Translations under genes and position numbers: made by a program
Shown: in pieces, positions 1 to 8,303 of the stretch
How the letters are laid out: every line of letters begins with the position of its first letter
Position numbering within the stretch: position 1 is the stretch's first letter
The notes under the pieces: generated by a model
What the model saw: the letters and a program-made list of their open reading frames with translations, nothing else
The model's database searches: none
Told to the model about the DNA's origin: nothing
Assembly (NCBI GenBank): GCA_016290135.1
Contig: JAEESW010000002.1
Location: 58,584-122,583 of the forward strand
Length of the DNA: 64,000 nt
Origin: a bacterium
GTDB lineage: Bacteria; UBP6; UBA1177
Direction of reading: 5' to 3'

Positions 1-584
1 AGCCCCTGGACATGAGGTTCTGTCGCGGCGTTCATTATGGTGGTGCGCCCTTCGGCAAGAACAGCCGCCATGACGACGTTTTCAGTCCCCGTTACGCTCG
101 CTTCGTCGAGAAAGATATCGGCCCCGACAAGTTTCTCGGCGTGGATCTCATAGCCTTCGCCCTCGACTTTGTAGTCGGCTCCGAGCTGCTTGAACCCGAG
201 GAAATGGGTGTCGAGTCTCCTTCTTCCGATAACGTCTCCGCCGGGAGGAGGCAGGATCACTTCGCCGTTTCTCGCGAGAAGCGGGCCTGCAAAAAGAACG
301 GACGTCCTCACCTTGCCGCAAAGATCGCGGTCGAGCGGTTTTCTTTGAAGACGGGCCGCATTCATCTCTATTTTGTTTTTCGAGATCCTTGTGACTGAAA
401 CGCCTAGATCACTTGCGATTTCGATCATATTTCTGACATCGAGAATATCAGGCACATTGTCGAGCACTACTGTTCCGGAAGAAAGAAGAGCAGCCGCGAT
501 CACGGGAAGAGCTTCGTTTTTGTTGCCCGAAGTCACTATCTCGCCTTTTACCGCGGCACCGCCTTGAATATCAAAATATTCCAT
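1..584 (-). CDS. murA: UDP-N-acetylglucosamine 1-carboxyvinyltransferase (MurA), N-terminal part
   Basis: This gene runs off the left edge, leaving about 194 residues. MurA transfers enolpyruvate from PEP to UDP-GlcNAc in the cytoplasm, the first committed step of peptidoglycan synthesis. Visible family features are the N-terminal [14 protein letters not shown] segment (substrate-binding Lys-Asn pair), the [16 protein letters not shown] helix and [16 protein letters not shown]. The flexible active-site loop reads [11 protein letters not shown] (residue 117), so the Cys of most MurA enzymes (Cys115 in E. coli) is Asp here. Cys-to-Asp MurA enzymes, as in Mycobacterium tuberculosis and Chlamydia, are active but insensitive to fosfomycin. 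The ATG is at 584. The gene lies downstream of the mmd terminator, so it probably has its own promoter or depends on read-through. Family call is secure; the resistance phenotype is inference. Confidence 0.93.
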   Translation of the reverse strand, partial: MEYFDIQGGAAVKGEIVTSGNKNEALPVIAAALLSSGTVVLDNVPDILDVRNMIEIASDLGVSVTRISKNKIEMNAARLQRKPLDRDLCGKVRTSVLFAGPLLARNGEVILPPPGGDVIGRRRLDTHFLGFKQLGADYKVEGEGYEIHAEKLVGADIFLDEASVTGTENVVMAAVLAEGRTTIMNAATEPHVQG

Positions 585-654
585 TCAGACATCCTCAAAA
601 AAAACGTCGGCGAGGAGTTTATCCGAAAATATTTTTTTTTTCCATTTTTTAGGC

Positions 655-682
655 AAAAAAAAGGGCTCCCCGGAGGAAGCCC
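655..682 (-). terminator. rho-independent terminator after the mmd operon
   Basis: Read on the minus strand, 682-663 forms an 8-bp GC-rich stem (one T-G wobble) with a TCCG loop, followed by eight T residues at 662-655. It sits about 30 bases past the mmdB stop. The loop is the same as in the plus-strand terminator at 36417-36442. Confidence 0.85.
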
Positions 683-711
683 GTAAAAATCACGAATTCC
701 AGAAATACCGC

Positions 712-2625
712 TTAGTGCGGGATGATACCCAGAAGGATACCTGCAGCGATAGCCGAACCGATAACGCCTGCTACATTCGGAGCCATTGCGTGCATAAGAA
801 GGTAGTTCGTCGGATCAGCCTGTTTACCGATATTCTGTGCGACACGCGCGCTGTCCGGAACCGCCGAAACACCTGCGCAACCGATGATCGGGTTGAGTTT
901 GTTGCCCGGTTTGAGGAAGCAGTTGATGAGTTTCGCGATCAGAACGCCGCCGGCTGTTGAGATCATGAACGAAAGTGCGCCGAGAGCGAAAATTTTGATC
1001 GAAGCAGCGGTCAGGAATGTCTGGGCGCTTGTCGAAGCACCGACCGTGATACCGATGAGAACTGTGACGATATCGATAAGAGCGTTGCTTGCAGTCTTCG
1101 AAAGTCTGTCTGTTACGCCCGATTCCTTGATGATGTTTCCGAGAAGAAGCATACCGATCAGAGGAAGTCCGCCGGGAGCGATGAAGGTGCAGACGATGAA
1201 CGCGACTATCGGGAAAACGACTTTTTCACGCTTTGAAACTACACGCGGCGGTTTCATGCGGATGAGTCTTTCCTTTTTGGTCGTAAGAAGTTTTACGATC
1301 GGGGGCTGGATAACGGGAACGAGAGCCATGTACGAGTAAGCCGCGATAGCAACTGCGCCCAGAAGGTGCGGAGCCATGAGGCCTGTCGTGAAAATGGCGG
1401 TAGGACCGTCAGCGCCGCCGATGATGCCGATGGATGCCGCTTCCTGAATGTTGAATCCAAGGAAGATAGCTATAAGGAACGCCGCGAAGATACCGACCTG
1501 AGCGCCGCCGCCGATAAGGATGAGTTTCGGGTTGGCGATCATGTAGGAGAAGTCGGTCATCGCGCCGATACCTAAGAAAATAAGCGGCGGATAGATACCT
1601 TTCAGAACTCCGAAGTAGAGGTAGTTGAGAACTGAACCCGGATCGTAGACGCCGATCTGAACACCTGCTGCGGTCGGAATGTTTCCGATGAGGATTCCGA
1701 AACCGATCGGGAGCAGAAGAAGCGGCTCATAATCCTTCGCGATAGCGAGGAAAATGAAGATGAAAGCGACGAGCATCATGATGAGGTTTCCGATCGTGAT
1801 GTGCGCTACAGCCGTGGTGTTGAAGAAACGGGCGATGAAACTTCTGTTCTTCTGAAGGTAATATTCCATCGTTCCGGACGAACGGAGCGAGAAATTGATG
1901 AAAAGCGGAGTTACTTCATAAGTTTTGCCGAAGTTTTTGATCGAAAGTGTGCGAGTGAGCGTTACGTCACGCGCCGATTCGCCGTTGAGCATGACCGGGA
2001 ACTGGTCAGCCGGAGCTTCGAAGTTGATGAATGCGACACCGTTGTCGGCAAGAAGAAGGTCGGAGTGCCTGTATTCCTTCTGTTCGCCGTTCGGGAAGTA
2101 AGCCGTGATTTTGTAATCCTGTTTCGCAGGATCGAATGAATCAAGGTCAACTGCTGCAAGTGCCGAATCTTTCTGTTCTTTCTGGTTCGGAAGAATAGCT
2201 TCGAGACCTGTGATCATAAGGTATCTGCCGATCGTTTTTTCATCACGGTGTTCCGCGATGGTCTTGAATTCGGGAGTTCCCTCAACGACATTGTTTGTGA
2301 CGATAGCCGCATATTCGGTCTTTTTCTGTGGAGTGTTGTCAAGAAGTTTGTACTCGATCTCGAGCCTTACAAGAGATTCGTTCTCTTTGCTTCCGGTAAA
2401 GACTGAATTTGCGCTGCCTCTTCTGTGGTACATTGCTTTCGGCGGGATGTTCACGCCGCGCGGAGGCAGCGGACGGGCTGCGGGATAAACCTGCGGCGCC
2501 TGCTCAGCCTGCTGCTGAACGGCTTCAGTCTGCTGCTGAGCCGCTTCTTCAGGCTTGGGCTCTTCCTGAGCAAAAAGAAGGAAGCTCAGAAAAAGCGCAA
2601 AAATAAAAATCGTATATTTCTTCAT
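712..2625 (-). CDS. mmdB: Sodium-pumping decarboxylase beta subunit (MmdB/OadB/GcdB family) with signal peptide and periplasmic extension
   Basis: The C-terminal ~370 residues (from about 267) are the integral membrane subunit that couples decarboxylation of carboxybiotin to sodium export. They carry the family motifs AIAKDYEPLLLLPIGFG, IIGGADGPTAIF and NPIIGCAGVSAVPDSARV. Homologues are about 380-430 residues; this one is 637. The extra N-terminus is a signal peptide (about 1-19, ending FAQ), a Gln/Glu/Pro/Ala-rich stretch to about 60 and a ~200-residue domain I do not recognise, which should lie in the periplasm. It is the last gene of the mce-mmdA-mmdD-mmdC-mmdB operon (9 bases after mmdC) and is followed by a terminator. 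The partner carboxyltransferase and the epimerase favour methylmalonyl-CoA as substrate over oxaloacetate or glutaconyl-CoA. Confidence 0.88.
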   Translation of the reverse strand: MKKYTIFIFALFLSFLLFAQEEPKPEEAAQQQTEAVQQQAEQAPQVYPAARPLPPRGVNIPPKAMYHRRGSANSVFTGSKENESLVRLEIEYKLLDNTPQKKTEYAAIVTNNVVEGTPEFKTIAEHRDEKTIGRYLMITGLEAILPNQKEQKDSALAAVDLDSFDPAKQDYKITAYFPNGEQKEYRHSDLLLADNGVAFINFEAPADQFPVMLNGESARDVTLTRTLSIKNFGKTYEVTPLFINFSLRSSGTMEYYLQKNRSFIARFFNTTAVAHITIGNLIMMLVAFIFIFLAIAKDYEPLLLLPIGFGILIGNIPTAAGVQIGVYDPGSVLNYLYFGVLKGIYPPLIFLGIGAMTDFSYMIANPKLILIGGGAQVGIFAAFLIAIFLGFNIQEAASIGIIGGADGPTAIFTTGLMAPHLLGAVAIAAYSYMALVPVIQPPIVKLLTTKKERLIRMKPPRVVSKREKVVFPIVAFIVCTFIAPGGLPLIGMLLLGNIIKESGVTDRLSKTASNALIDIVTVLIGITVGASTSAQTFLTAASIKIFALGALSFMISTAGGVLIAKLINCFLKPGNKLNPIIGCAGVSAVPDSARVAQNIGKQADPTNYLLMHAMAPNVAGVIGSAIAAGILLGIIPH

Positions 2626-2634
2626 TTTCGCCTC

Positions 2635-3087
2635 TTAGCCTATTGTTACGAGCGGCTGATGCTCCTTGACATTGTCGCCTTCCTTTACGAGAACGGCCTT
2701 TACTGTTCCCGCAGATCCTGCGTTGATGTCGTTTTCCATTTTCATAGCTTCCATCGTCATGACTTTCTGTCCGACAGAAACGGTGTCGCCTACTTTTACG
2801 AGGACTTTCATGATAAGTCCGGGCATCGGAGCGACGACGTTGTTTCCGCTTACATCGCCTGCAGGTGCAGCAGCCGGAGCAGCGGCAACAGGAGCAGCAG
2901 CGGCAGCGGGTCTTGCAGCAGCCGGTCTCGGAGCGGACGGAGTGAATGCGACAGGTTCGCCGCCTTTGTAGGTAATATCGACATCGTATTCGTTGCCGTT
3001 TACCGCAACTTTAGCCGTTGCGCCGCCGAAATCCTTGACTTCGACGTCAAATTTTTTTCCTTTTATTGTAAGTTCATACTTTTTCAT
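2635..3087 (-). CDS. mmdC: Biotin carboxyl carrier subunit of methylmalonyl-CoA decarboxylase
   Basis: A 150-residue biotin/lipoyl-attachment protein. The biotinylation motif VMTMEAMKMEN lies near residue 115, and the flanking biotinyl fold is complete (VVAPMPGLIMKVLVKVGD to VKEHQPLVTIG). An N-terminal ~55-residue domain is joined by an Ala/Pro linker (about 57-78), typical of the mobile carrier arm in these decarboxylases. It should carry CO2 from the carboxyltransferase MmdA to the membrane subunit MmdB. A GAGGG Shine-Dalgarno precedes the ATG. It lies 10 bases after the OadG-like gene and 9 before mmdB. A biotin protein ligase must be encoded elsewhere. Confidence 0.92.
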   Translation of the reverse strand: MKKYELTIKGKKFDVEVKDFGGATAKVAVNGNEYDVDITYKGGEPVAFTPSAPRPAAARPAAAAAPVAAAPAAAPAGDVSGNNVVAPMPGLIMKVLVKVGDTVSVGQKVMTMEAMKMENDINAGSAGTVKAVLVKEGDNVKEHQPLVTIG

Positions 3088-3097
3088 CTTTTTTCCC

Positions 3098-3523
3098 TCA
3101 CTTTTTTACTGCCTGCCATCTTTTGAAACGGCGGGACTGTTTTGCCAAACTTTCGCTTGTCCACGGATTGTTGTTGTAATACTGCTTCGTCTCGGTGAGA
3201 TAGATCTTGTCGGAGCTTTCGGTCATATATATCGAAAGACCGATCATGGCAGCGATCTGCTCAAGTTCGCTCTCTTCCGTAACGGGAGCCTCTTCCTTCT
3301 TTGCCGGAGCCGGTGCAGGCGCAGGAGTTGCAGCTGGAGCCGGTTTCGCGTCCTTTCCCGCAAGGCGGTAGAACTGCGAAAGGACTATCGCAAGTATCGC
3401 AAGACCTGAAAGAACAACGGTGATCCCTATGAAAGGAAGTGATTTTACCAACAATTTGTCGGCATGGGAAAAATCAGCCCACGCACCGACTGCGGTTTGG
3501 ATCAGACTTAATGACTGGATCAT
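3098..3523 (-). CDS. mmdD: Small membrane subunit of the decarboxylase pump (OadG/MmdD-like)
   Basis: A 141-residue protein with one membrane segment (about 30-50, FIGITVVLSGLAILAIVLSQ), an Ala/Pro/Lys linker (about 58-78) and a short charged C-terminal part rich in Trp, Arg and Lys. Size, topology and position between the carboxyltransferase and biotin carrier genes fit the gamma/delta subunit that assembles the sodium-pumping decarboxylase. Sequence conservation is low in this family, so the call rests mostly on architecture and context. The ATG at 3523 follows a strong AGGAGGAG site. Confidence 0.8.
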   Translation of the reverse strand: MIQSLSLIQTAVGAWADFSHADKLLVKSLPFIGITVVLSGLAILAIVLSQFYRLAGKDAKPAPAATPAPAPAPAKKEEAPVTEESELEQIAAMIGLSIYMTESSDKIYLTETKQYYNNNPWTSESLAKQSRRFKRWQAVKK

Positions 3524-3531
3524 CTCTCCTC

Positions 3532-5067
3532 CTACAGCGGAATGTTGCCGTGTTTCTTAGCCGGAAGGTCGTCATTCTTCGTGATGAGCATCTCGAGAGC
3601 TTTGATAAGTCTCGGTCTCGTCGTCTTCGGCTCGAAAATGTCATCGATATATCCGTGCTGAGCCGCGATATAGGGATTTGCAACGTTTTCGTTGTAAAGT
3701 TCTTCCTGCTCGGCAAGGAATTTCGCCTTGTCTTCCGCAGCTTCAAGCTCTTTTCTCATAATGATCTCTACTGCGCCTTTCGCGCCCATGACGGCGATCT
3801 GAGCCGTCGGCCAAGCGTAGTTCATGTCGCATCTGAGGTTTTTCGAAGCCATAGCGAGGTATGCGCCGCCCGTCGATTTTCTGGTAACGACCGTGATCTT
3901 CGGAACTGTCGCTTCGCTGTATGCGAAAAGCATCTTCGCACCGTGTCTGATGACGCCGCCGTATTCCTGGCCTGTGCCCGGAAGGAATCCGGGAGTGTCA
4001 ACGAAAGTGATTATCGGAACGTTGAAAGCGTCGCAGAAGCGGACGAATCTTGCAGCTTTGTCGGAAGCGTTGATGTCAAGGCAGCCTGCAAGAACGTTGG
4101 GCTGGTTGCCGACGATACCGACCGTTCTGCCGTTGAGTCTTGCGAAACCGACGATCATGTTGGTCGCATACTGCGGCATGACTTCAAAGAACTCGCTGTT
4201 GTCAACGACCATAGCGATGACCTGCTTCATGTCGTATCCTTTGTTCGGGTTGTCGGGGATGATCTGGTTGAGAGCTTCTTCCATTCTGTCGAAAGGATCG
4301 GTCGGCTCTACCATCGGGGGCTCTTCAGCGTTGTTCGACGGAAGGTAAGACAAAAGCTGTCTGATCGCAGCGATGCTCTCTTCTTCTGTAGCGTGGGAGA
4401 AGTGTGCGACACCCGATTTTGTCATGTGGACTGCCGCGCCGCCAAGGTCTTCGACCGAAACATCTTCGTGTGTTACGGTCTTTACGACTTTCGGACCGGT
4501 GAGGAACATGTATGAATTCGTATCTGTCATGAAAACGAAGTCTGTAAGAGCCGGAGAGTAGACTGCGCCGCCTGCGCACGGGCCGTAAACAGCCGAAATC
4601 TGCGGGATGACGCCGCTTGCAAGAGTGTTTCTCTTGAAGATCTCGCCGTAACCGTCAAGGGCATGTACGCCTTCGGGAATGTTCGCGCCGCCGGAATCGT
4701 TGAGACCGACAACAGGAGCTCCGACTTTCATTGCGAGGTCGAGAACTTTGCAGATCTTTTCGCCGACGATCTTGCCGAGCGATCCGCCTGCTACTGTGAA
4801 ATCCTGTGCGAAAACGAAAACTTTTCTTCCGTCGATCGTGCCGTAACCGGTAACTACGCCGTCGCCGATAGCGGCATTCGCGCCGTTTGCACAGCGGAGA
4901 GCGTCGATTTCCTCGAAGCTGCCGCCGTCAAGAAGTTTAGCGATTCTTTCGCGAGCCGTGAGCTTGCCTTTCGCATGCTGAGCTTCGATCCTCTTTTCGC
5001 CGCCGCCGAGCTTTCCCTTCTCTTTTTTAGCCCTGAGAGCAGCTAATTTTTCTTCGATTGTTGTCAT
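3532..5067 (-). CDS. mmdA: Methylmalonyl-CoA decarboxylase / acyl-CoA carboxyltransferase alpha subunit
   Basis: A 511-residue biotin-dependent carboxyltransferase of the PccB/MmdA family, at the normal length. Motifs include [20 protein letters not shown] (N-terminal CoA site), [17 protein letters not shown], and the C-terminal [19 protein letters not shown] and [10 protein letters not shown] that form the carboxybiotin oxyanion holes. It moves the carboxyl group of (S)-methylmalonyl-CoA to biotin on MmdC in the cytoplasm, giving propionyl-CoA. A pure propionyl-CoA carboxylase is less likely because the operon has a membrane beta subunit and no biotin carboxylase. The Shine-Dalgarno is AGGAGGA; the gap after mce is 28 bases. 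Confidence 0.92.
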   Translation of the reverse strand: MTTIEEKLAALRAKKEKGKLGGGEKRIEAQHAKGKLTARERIAKLLDGGSFEEIDALRCANGANAAIGDGVVTGYGTIDGRKVFVFAQDFTVAGGSLGKIVGEKICKVLDLAMKVGAPVVGLNDSGGANIPEGVHALDGYGEIFKRNTLASGVIPQISAVYGPCAGGAVYSPALTDFVFMTDTNSYMFLTGPKVVKTVTHEDVSVEDLGGAAVHMTKSGVAHFSHATEEESIAAIRQLLSYLPSNNAEEPPMVEPTDPFDRMEEALNQIIPDNPNKGYDMKQVIAMVVDNSEFFEVMPQYATNMIVGFARLNGRTVGIVGNQPNVLAGCLDINASDKAARFVRFCDAFNVPIITFVDTPGFLPGTGQEYGGVIRHGAKMLFAYSEATVPKITVVTRKSTGGAYLAMASKNLRCDMNYAWPTAQIAVMGAKGAVEIIMRKELEAAEDKAKFLAEQEELYNENVANPYIAAQHGYIDDIFEPKTTRPRLIKALEMLITKNDDLPAKKHGNIPL

Positions 5068-5095
5068 TCTTTCCTCCTAAATCACAATCTATGAA

Positions 5096-5500
5096 CTAAT
5101 GATGAGTTTCTTCAGTGAATTCAATAAGAACTTTCGTCTCTTTCGGATGAACGAAAGCTATTTTGGTGTGGTGTGCGCCGCCGCGCGGAACTTCGTCGAT
5201 CATTCTGAGTCCTTTTTCCTTGGTCTGCGCGATATCAGCCTCGACATTGTCGCTGCTTACTGCAAGGTGATGAAGACCTTCGCCTTTCTTTTCAAGGAAT
5301 TTTGCAACAGAACTTTCGGGAGATGTCGGCTCCAAAAGCTCGATCCTGCTCTCACCGATGTTGAAAAAAGCAACTTTGACCTTCTGGTCTTCCACGATCT
5401 CCTCGCCTGCATACTCAAGGCCGAGAACATCGCGGTAAATGTTTACGAACGCGTCAATGCTGTTGACGGCAATACCGATGTGATTGATTTTTCTGCTCAT
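5096..5500 (-). CDS. mce: Methylmalonyl-CoA epimerase
   Basis: A 134-residue vicinal-oxygen-chelate protein beginning SRKINHIGIAVNSI. It interconverts (R)- and (S)-methylmalonyl-CoA using a divalent metal held by conserved His and Glu residues, here His in INHIG, the GEGLHHLA pair and Glu near VLIEFTEE. The frame stays open to 5749, but the ATG at 5500 follows an AGGAG site at good spacing and matches the family N-terminus. The upstream part contains the promoter and is not coding. As first gene of the operon it prepares the stereoisomer used by the decarboxylase; methylmalonyl-CoA mutase is not in the window. Confidence 0.92.
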   Translation of the reverse strand: MSRKINHIGIAVNSIDAFVNIYRDVLGLEYAGEEIVEDQKVKVAFFNIGESRIELLEPTSPESSVAKFLEKKGEGLHHLAVSSDNVEADIAQTKEKGLRMIDEVPRGGAHHTKIAFVHPKETKVLIEFTEETHH

Positions 5501-5547
5501 AACTTTCTCCTGAGAAAATTCATTTCCTAAAAAACCTAAACGCGCGG

Positions 5548-5575
5548 AAAATACATATATATTTTTAAATTGCAA
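5548..5575 (-). promoter_or_regulatory. Predicted promoter of the mce-mmd operon
   Basis: On the minus strand TTGCAA (5575-5570) is followed after 16 bases by TATTTT (5553-5548), about 48 bases before the mce ATG. The spacer is very AT-rich. Read by eye only. Confidence 0.45.
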
Positions 5576-5601
5576 GGTTATCGGAAACGAAAATTTTGCT
5601 C

Positions 5602-5629
5602 TTGTGGAATTTTTAAAACAGTGTATAAT
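5602..5629 (+). promoter_or_regulatory. Predicted promoter of the 5661 lipoprotein gene
   Basis: TTGTGG (5602-5607), a 16-base spacer and a perfect TATAAT (5624-5629), about 31 bases ahead of the ATG. It is divergent from the mmd promoter, with the two -35 elements 26 bases apart. Confidence 0.5.
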
Positions 5630-5660
5630 TTTTCGTTTATTTTCTGTTATGGAGGCTTTC

Positions 5661-6611
5661 ATGTGCAAGAAGTTGTTTTTACTTCCGCTTTTCGGGATTT
5701 TGCTCGTTTTTTTATCTGCCGGCTGCGGCAACGGTTCGTGCACTGTCACGAAGTCCTACGGTACTAATTCATTCACTAAAGATGCCGCAAACACTTGCGT
5801 AAAAAAACTTGCCGGTGCAACCTGTTACGAAAATTCAAGTCAGGAAGATATCGCAAATATAGTCGCCGGATTGCAGAAATACGAGTTAGTCTTTAACAAA
5901 AAAAAGTGCTACGATTTTTACGAAAAAGACGAACACGACAATTACAAACGAGTCAAATGTCCTGATATTATTCCGGAAAAGATCAAAATTTCGCAGCTTT
6001 CAGGGTGCAATATATATTACGACGGCGACAATGAACATACCAGTTGCATGACCCCCTGTCCTGATATCTATTTTTCGACCGATAACGACCTCTTCAAAAC
6101 CGTAGCTTATAAAGACGATTGGGGGGATCTGGCGTGGTTCTCGCAAAGTGCTGACGGCAAAGCGAGTTTTTCGAGTTCCCTCGACTATCAAAAAGCGAGA
6201 CACACTATTTTCTCATGGCATGAAGCGGCAGAAGACGGCACGGAAGTCAGAAAAAGTGTCAGAATCGAGATGGAAATCGTTGATCCTGATACTGTTGAAC
6301 CTGAGGACGACAGGATCCCGGCACAGTGCGAAGACGACGGCGGCAGAATATACACGGAAGGCGATATCATCCCCAATGAATGCAGCGCTCTTGTCTGCTC
6401 TGAAGAAGGATGGAAACCCTATGAAGCTTTCGGAACAATGAGCTGCTATAACGATTGTGATCCGAACGGACTTACGGAAACAAGATACTGGGACTGCCCT
6501 AACGGAGAATCACTTGAATGGTGCGACTGCATAGAAGAGGATGAAAACGGTGTCAAATGGTACTGCATTGAAAGAATCGATCTCCAGTGTCCTCCTGAAG
6601 AAGAGTTTTAA
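5661..6611 (+). CDS. Cys-rich lipoprotein of unknown function
   Basis: A 316-residue predicted lipoprotein. Its signal peptide ends in the lipobox LSAGC at about residue 19. The ATG at 5661 follows GGAGG at 6-base spacing; the frame is open from 5604, but that part overlaps the promoter. The body has scattered Cys pairs, and the C-terminal ~90 residues form a Cys-dense region (CSEEGW, CYNDC, WCDC, YCIE) that looks disulfide-bonded and resembles small extracellular Cys modules. I recognise no enzyme or binding family. It is probably monocistronic: its own promoter precedes it and another lies at 6681. Confidence 0.75.
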   Translation: MCKKLFLLPLFGILLVFLSAGCGNGSCTVTKSYGTNSFTKDAANTCVKKLAGATCYENSSQEDIANIVAGLQKYELVFNKKKCYDFYEKDEHDNYKRVKCPDIIPEKIKISQLSGCNIYYDGDNEHTSCMTPCPDIYFSTDNDLFKTVAYKDDWGDLAWFSQSADGKASFSSSLDYQKARHTIFSWHEAAEDGTEVRKSVRIEMEIVDPDTVEPEDDRIPAQCEDDGGRIYTEGDIIPNECSALVCSEEGWKPYEAFGTMSCYNDCDPNGLTETRYWDCPNGESLEWCDCIEEDENGVKWYCIERIDLQCPPEEEF

Positions 6612-6680
6612 CCGGCACACCCTGATATGTACTGCTGAAAGCTCTCACAACTCAGCGGAACAATTCATTCCACAATAAAT

Positions 6681-6708
6681 TTGCGTGAATTTCCGTTTTT
6701 TATATACT
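6681..6708 (+). promoter_or_regulatory. Predicted promoter of the ankyrin-fabZ-mpl-uppP cluster
   Basis: TTGCGT (6681-6686), 16 bases, TATACT (6703-6708). It lies inside the 5' end of the longest open frame (6685), so translation must begin further downstream, which supports the GTG at 6748. Confidence 0.5.
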
Positions 6709-6747
6709 CGCTCGTTGCTGTTTTTTATGTTCTTGCGGAGTCTTGCT

Positions 6748-7857
6748 GTGAAAAGATTTTTTCTTTCATTTTTCATTCTTTTTGTTTTCGGGACGGCTCT
6801 TTTTGCCGATCAACAGGCAAACAACAAACTGTTTTTCGCGGTCCAGGCGATGAATGTCGAAAAGGCGCGCAACGCCGTCAAAGCCGGTGCCGATGTGAAC
6901 GGTGTCGACGATGACGAATGGCCCTACTTCATCACGGCGGTAAGCGGCGGCAACATCAACCTGATCGATGTTTTCTTAAGGAACGGAGTCAAGATCAACA
7001 TTGCAGGACCTGACGGAAAGACGGCGCTAATGCACGCGATCTCGTCAAAAAACAAAAAAGTCACAAAACTTCTGCTTAATTACAGAGCATCACTCACAGC
7101 TAAAGACAGAACAGGCAAGAATGTCCTCATGTACGCTGCAGAAGCGGGCGATCTTGAACTCGTGAACAGGGCGCTCAAGGCAAAGGCGAACCCGCTCGAT
7201 GCCGACAGCAAGGGAATGAACGCCCTCAACTACGCAATGGCAGGCAGAAACAAACAGATAATCAAAATGCTCGGTGCTTATGAGACCCAGCCGCATGATT
7301 TCATAATCGCAGTCGAAACCGGCAATGTTTCAAAAGCGCGTACGCTCCTCAAAAAAGGGATCGATCCGAATCTCAAGAACGAATCGGGTGAACCGCCGCT
7401 TTTCGTAGCGATAAGAAACAACGACAAGGCAATGCTCAAACTCCTGCTTGAAAGCAACGCCGACGTCAACTTCAAGAACAGCAAAGGCTACACCATCCTG
7501 ATGTACTGCATCGCTTCGAACAAGATAAAACTTGCGCAGGAACTTCTTAAATACGGCGCTTTGGGCGATTTCAACTTCAAATACGCGAAAGGCCGCACCG
7601 CCCTCATGATCGCGATCCTTTCGAAAGAACGCCGCTTCATCCGCTCGATCAGCAAATTCAGACAGAATCTCGACATCACAGACGATGCAGGGAAAACAGC
7701 GCTGATCTATGCTGTCCACATGGGCCTCGGAGATGTCGTGAAAGACCTGCTTGAAAAAGGTGCCGACAGATACATCGCAGGAAAGGACGGCAAAACCGCT
7801 CTGGATATCGCGGAAGAGAAAGATCTGGCCTACATATCGATGCTTCTCAGAAAATGA
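6748..7857 (+). CDS. Exported ankyrin-repeat protein
   Basis: About 369 residues. A signal peptide (KRFFLSFFILFVFGTALFA) is followed almost entirely by ankyrin repeats of ~33 residues, with units such as DGKTALMHAI, TGKNVLMYAAEAGDLELVNRAL, NESGEPPLFVAIRNNDKAML and DAGKTALIYAVHMGLGDVVK. Such proteins are protein-binding scaffolds; the partner is unknown, and the location is the periplasm or outside. The start is the GTG at 6748 with GGAG seven bases upstream; an ATG at 6727 is possible but poorly placed for translation. Its stop overlaps the fabZ start (ATGATGA), so it is translationally coupled to envelope-synthesis genes. Confidence 0.82.
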   Translation: MKRFFLSFFILFVFGTALFADQQANNKLFFAVQAMNVEKARNAVKAGADVNGVDDDEWPYFITAVSGGNINLIDVFLRNGVKINIAGPDGKTALMHAISSKNKKVTKLLLNYRASLTAKDRTGKNVLMYAAEAGDLELVNRALKAKANPLDADSKGMNALNYAMAGRNKQIIKMLGAYETQPHDFIIAVETGNVSKARTLLKKGIDPNLKNESGEPPLFVAIRNNDKAMLKLLLESNADVNFKNSKGYTILMYCIASNKIKLAQELLKYGALGDFNFKYAKGRTALMIAILSKERRFIRSISKFRQNLDITDDAGKTALIYAVHMGLGDVVKDLLEKGADRYIAGKDGKTALDIAEEKDLAYISMLLRK

Positions 7858-8279
7858 TGAAAAACAAACAGGAAATCATCGGAGTCATTCCACAGCGCGA
7901 CCCTTTTTTAATGATTGACTGTGCGGAAATAGTTGAGCCCGGAAAATCAGCGACAGGCACTAAAACGCTGACAGGAAACGAGGATTTTTTCAAAGGGCAC
8001 TTTCCCGATGAACCCGTGATGCCGGGCGTCCTCATCATCGAATCTATGGCGCAGCTCGGCGCTTTTCTCATCCTCAGCATCGGACAATACCGCGGCAGAA
8101 AGGTCTATTTCACATCCATCGACAACGCGAAATTCAGAAAAAAAGTAGTCCCGGGCAACACTCTGGAACTTTATGTCGAACTGATCTCGTTCCGCCACAA
8201 TATCGGCAAAGGCTCTGCGCGCGCCGAAGTAAACGGCGAAACAGTATGTTCGGCGGAACTCGGATTCGTAATTGCATAA
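7854..8279 (+). CDS. fabZ: 3-hydroxyacyl-[acyl-carrier-protein] dehydratase FabZ
   Basis: A 141-residue hotdog-fold dehydratase of normal length. It removes water from 3-hydroxyacyl-ACP in type II fatty acid synthesis. The catalytic motif HFPDEPVMPGVLIIESMAQ places His49 and Glu63 as the active pair. Two ATG codons are adjacent (7854 and 7857), and the first overlaps the ankyrin gene's stop. Elsewhere fabZ often lies with lpxA/lpxD; here its neighbours are mpl and uppP, so the cluster still concerns the envelope. The next gene begins 24 bases downstream. Confidence 0.93.
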   Translation: MMKNKQEIIGVIPQRDPFLMIDCAEIVEPGKSATGTKTLTGNEDFFKGHFPDEPVMPGVLIIESMAQLGAFLILSIGQYRGRKVYFTSIDNAKFRKKVVPGNTLELYVELISFRHNIGKGSARAEVNGETVCSAELGFVIA

Positions 8280-8303
8280 AACATTATATACAAGGAGGCA
8301 AAA

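Noticed and set aside
712..5067. Naming the complex oxaloacetate or glutaconyl-CoA decarboxylase
   Set aside because: The operon begins with methylmalonyl-CoA epimerase and has an MmdA/PccB-type carboxyltransferase, which favours methylmalonyl-CoA.
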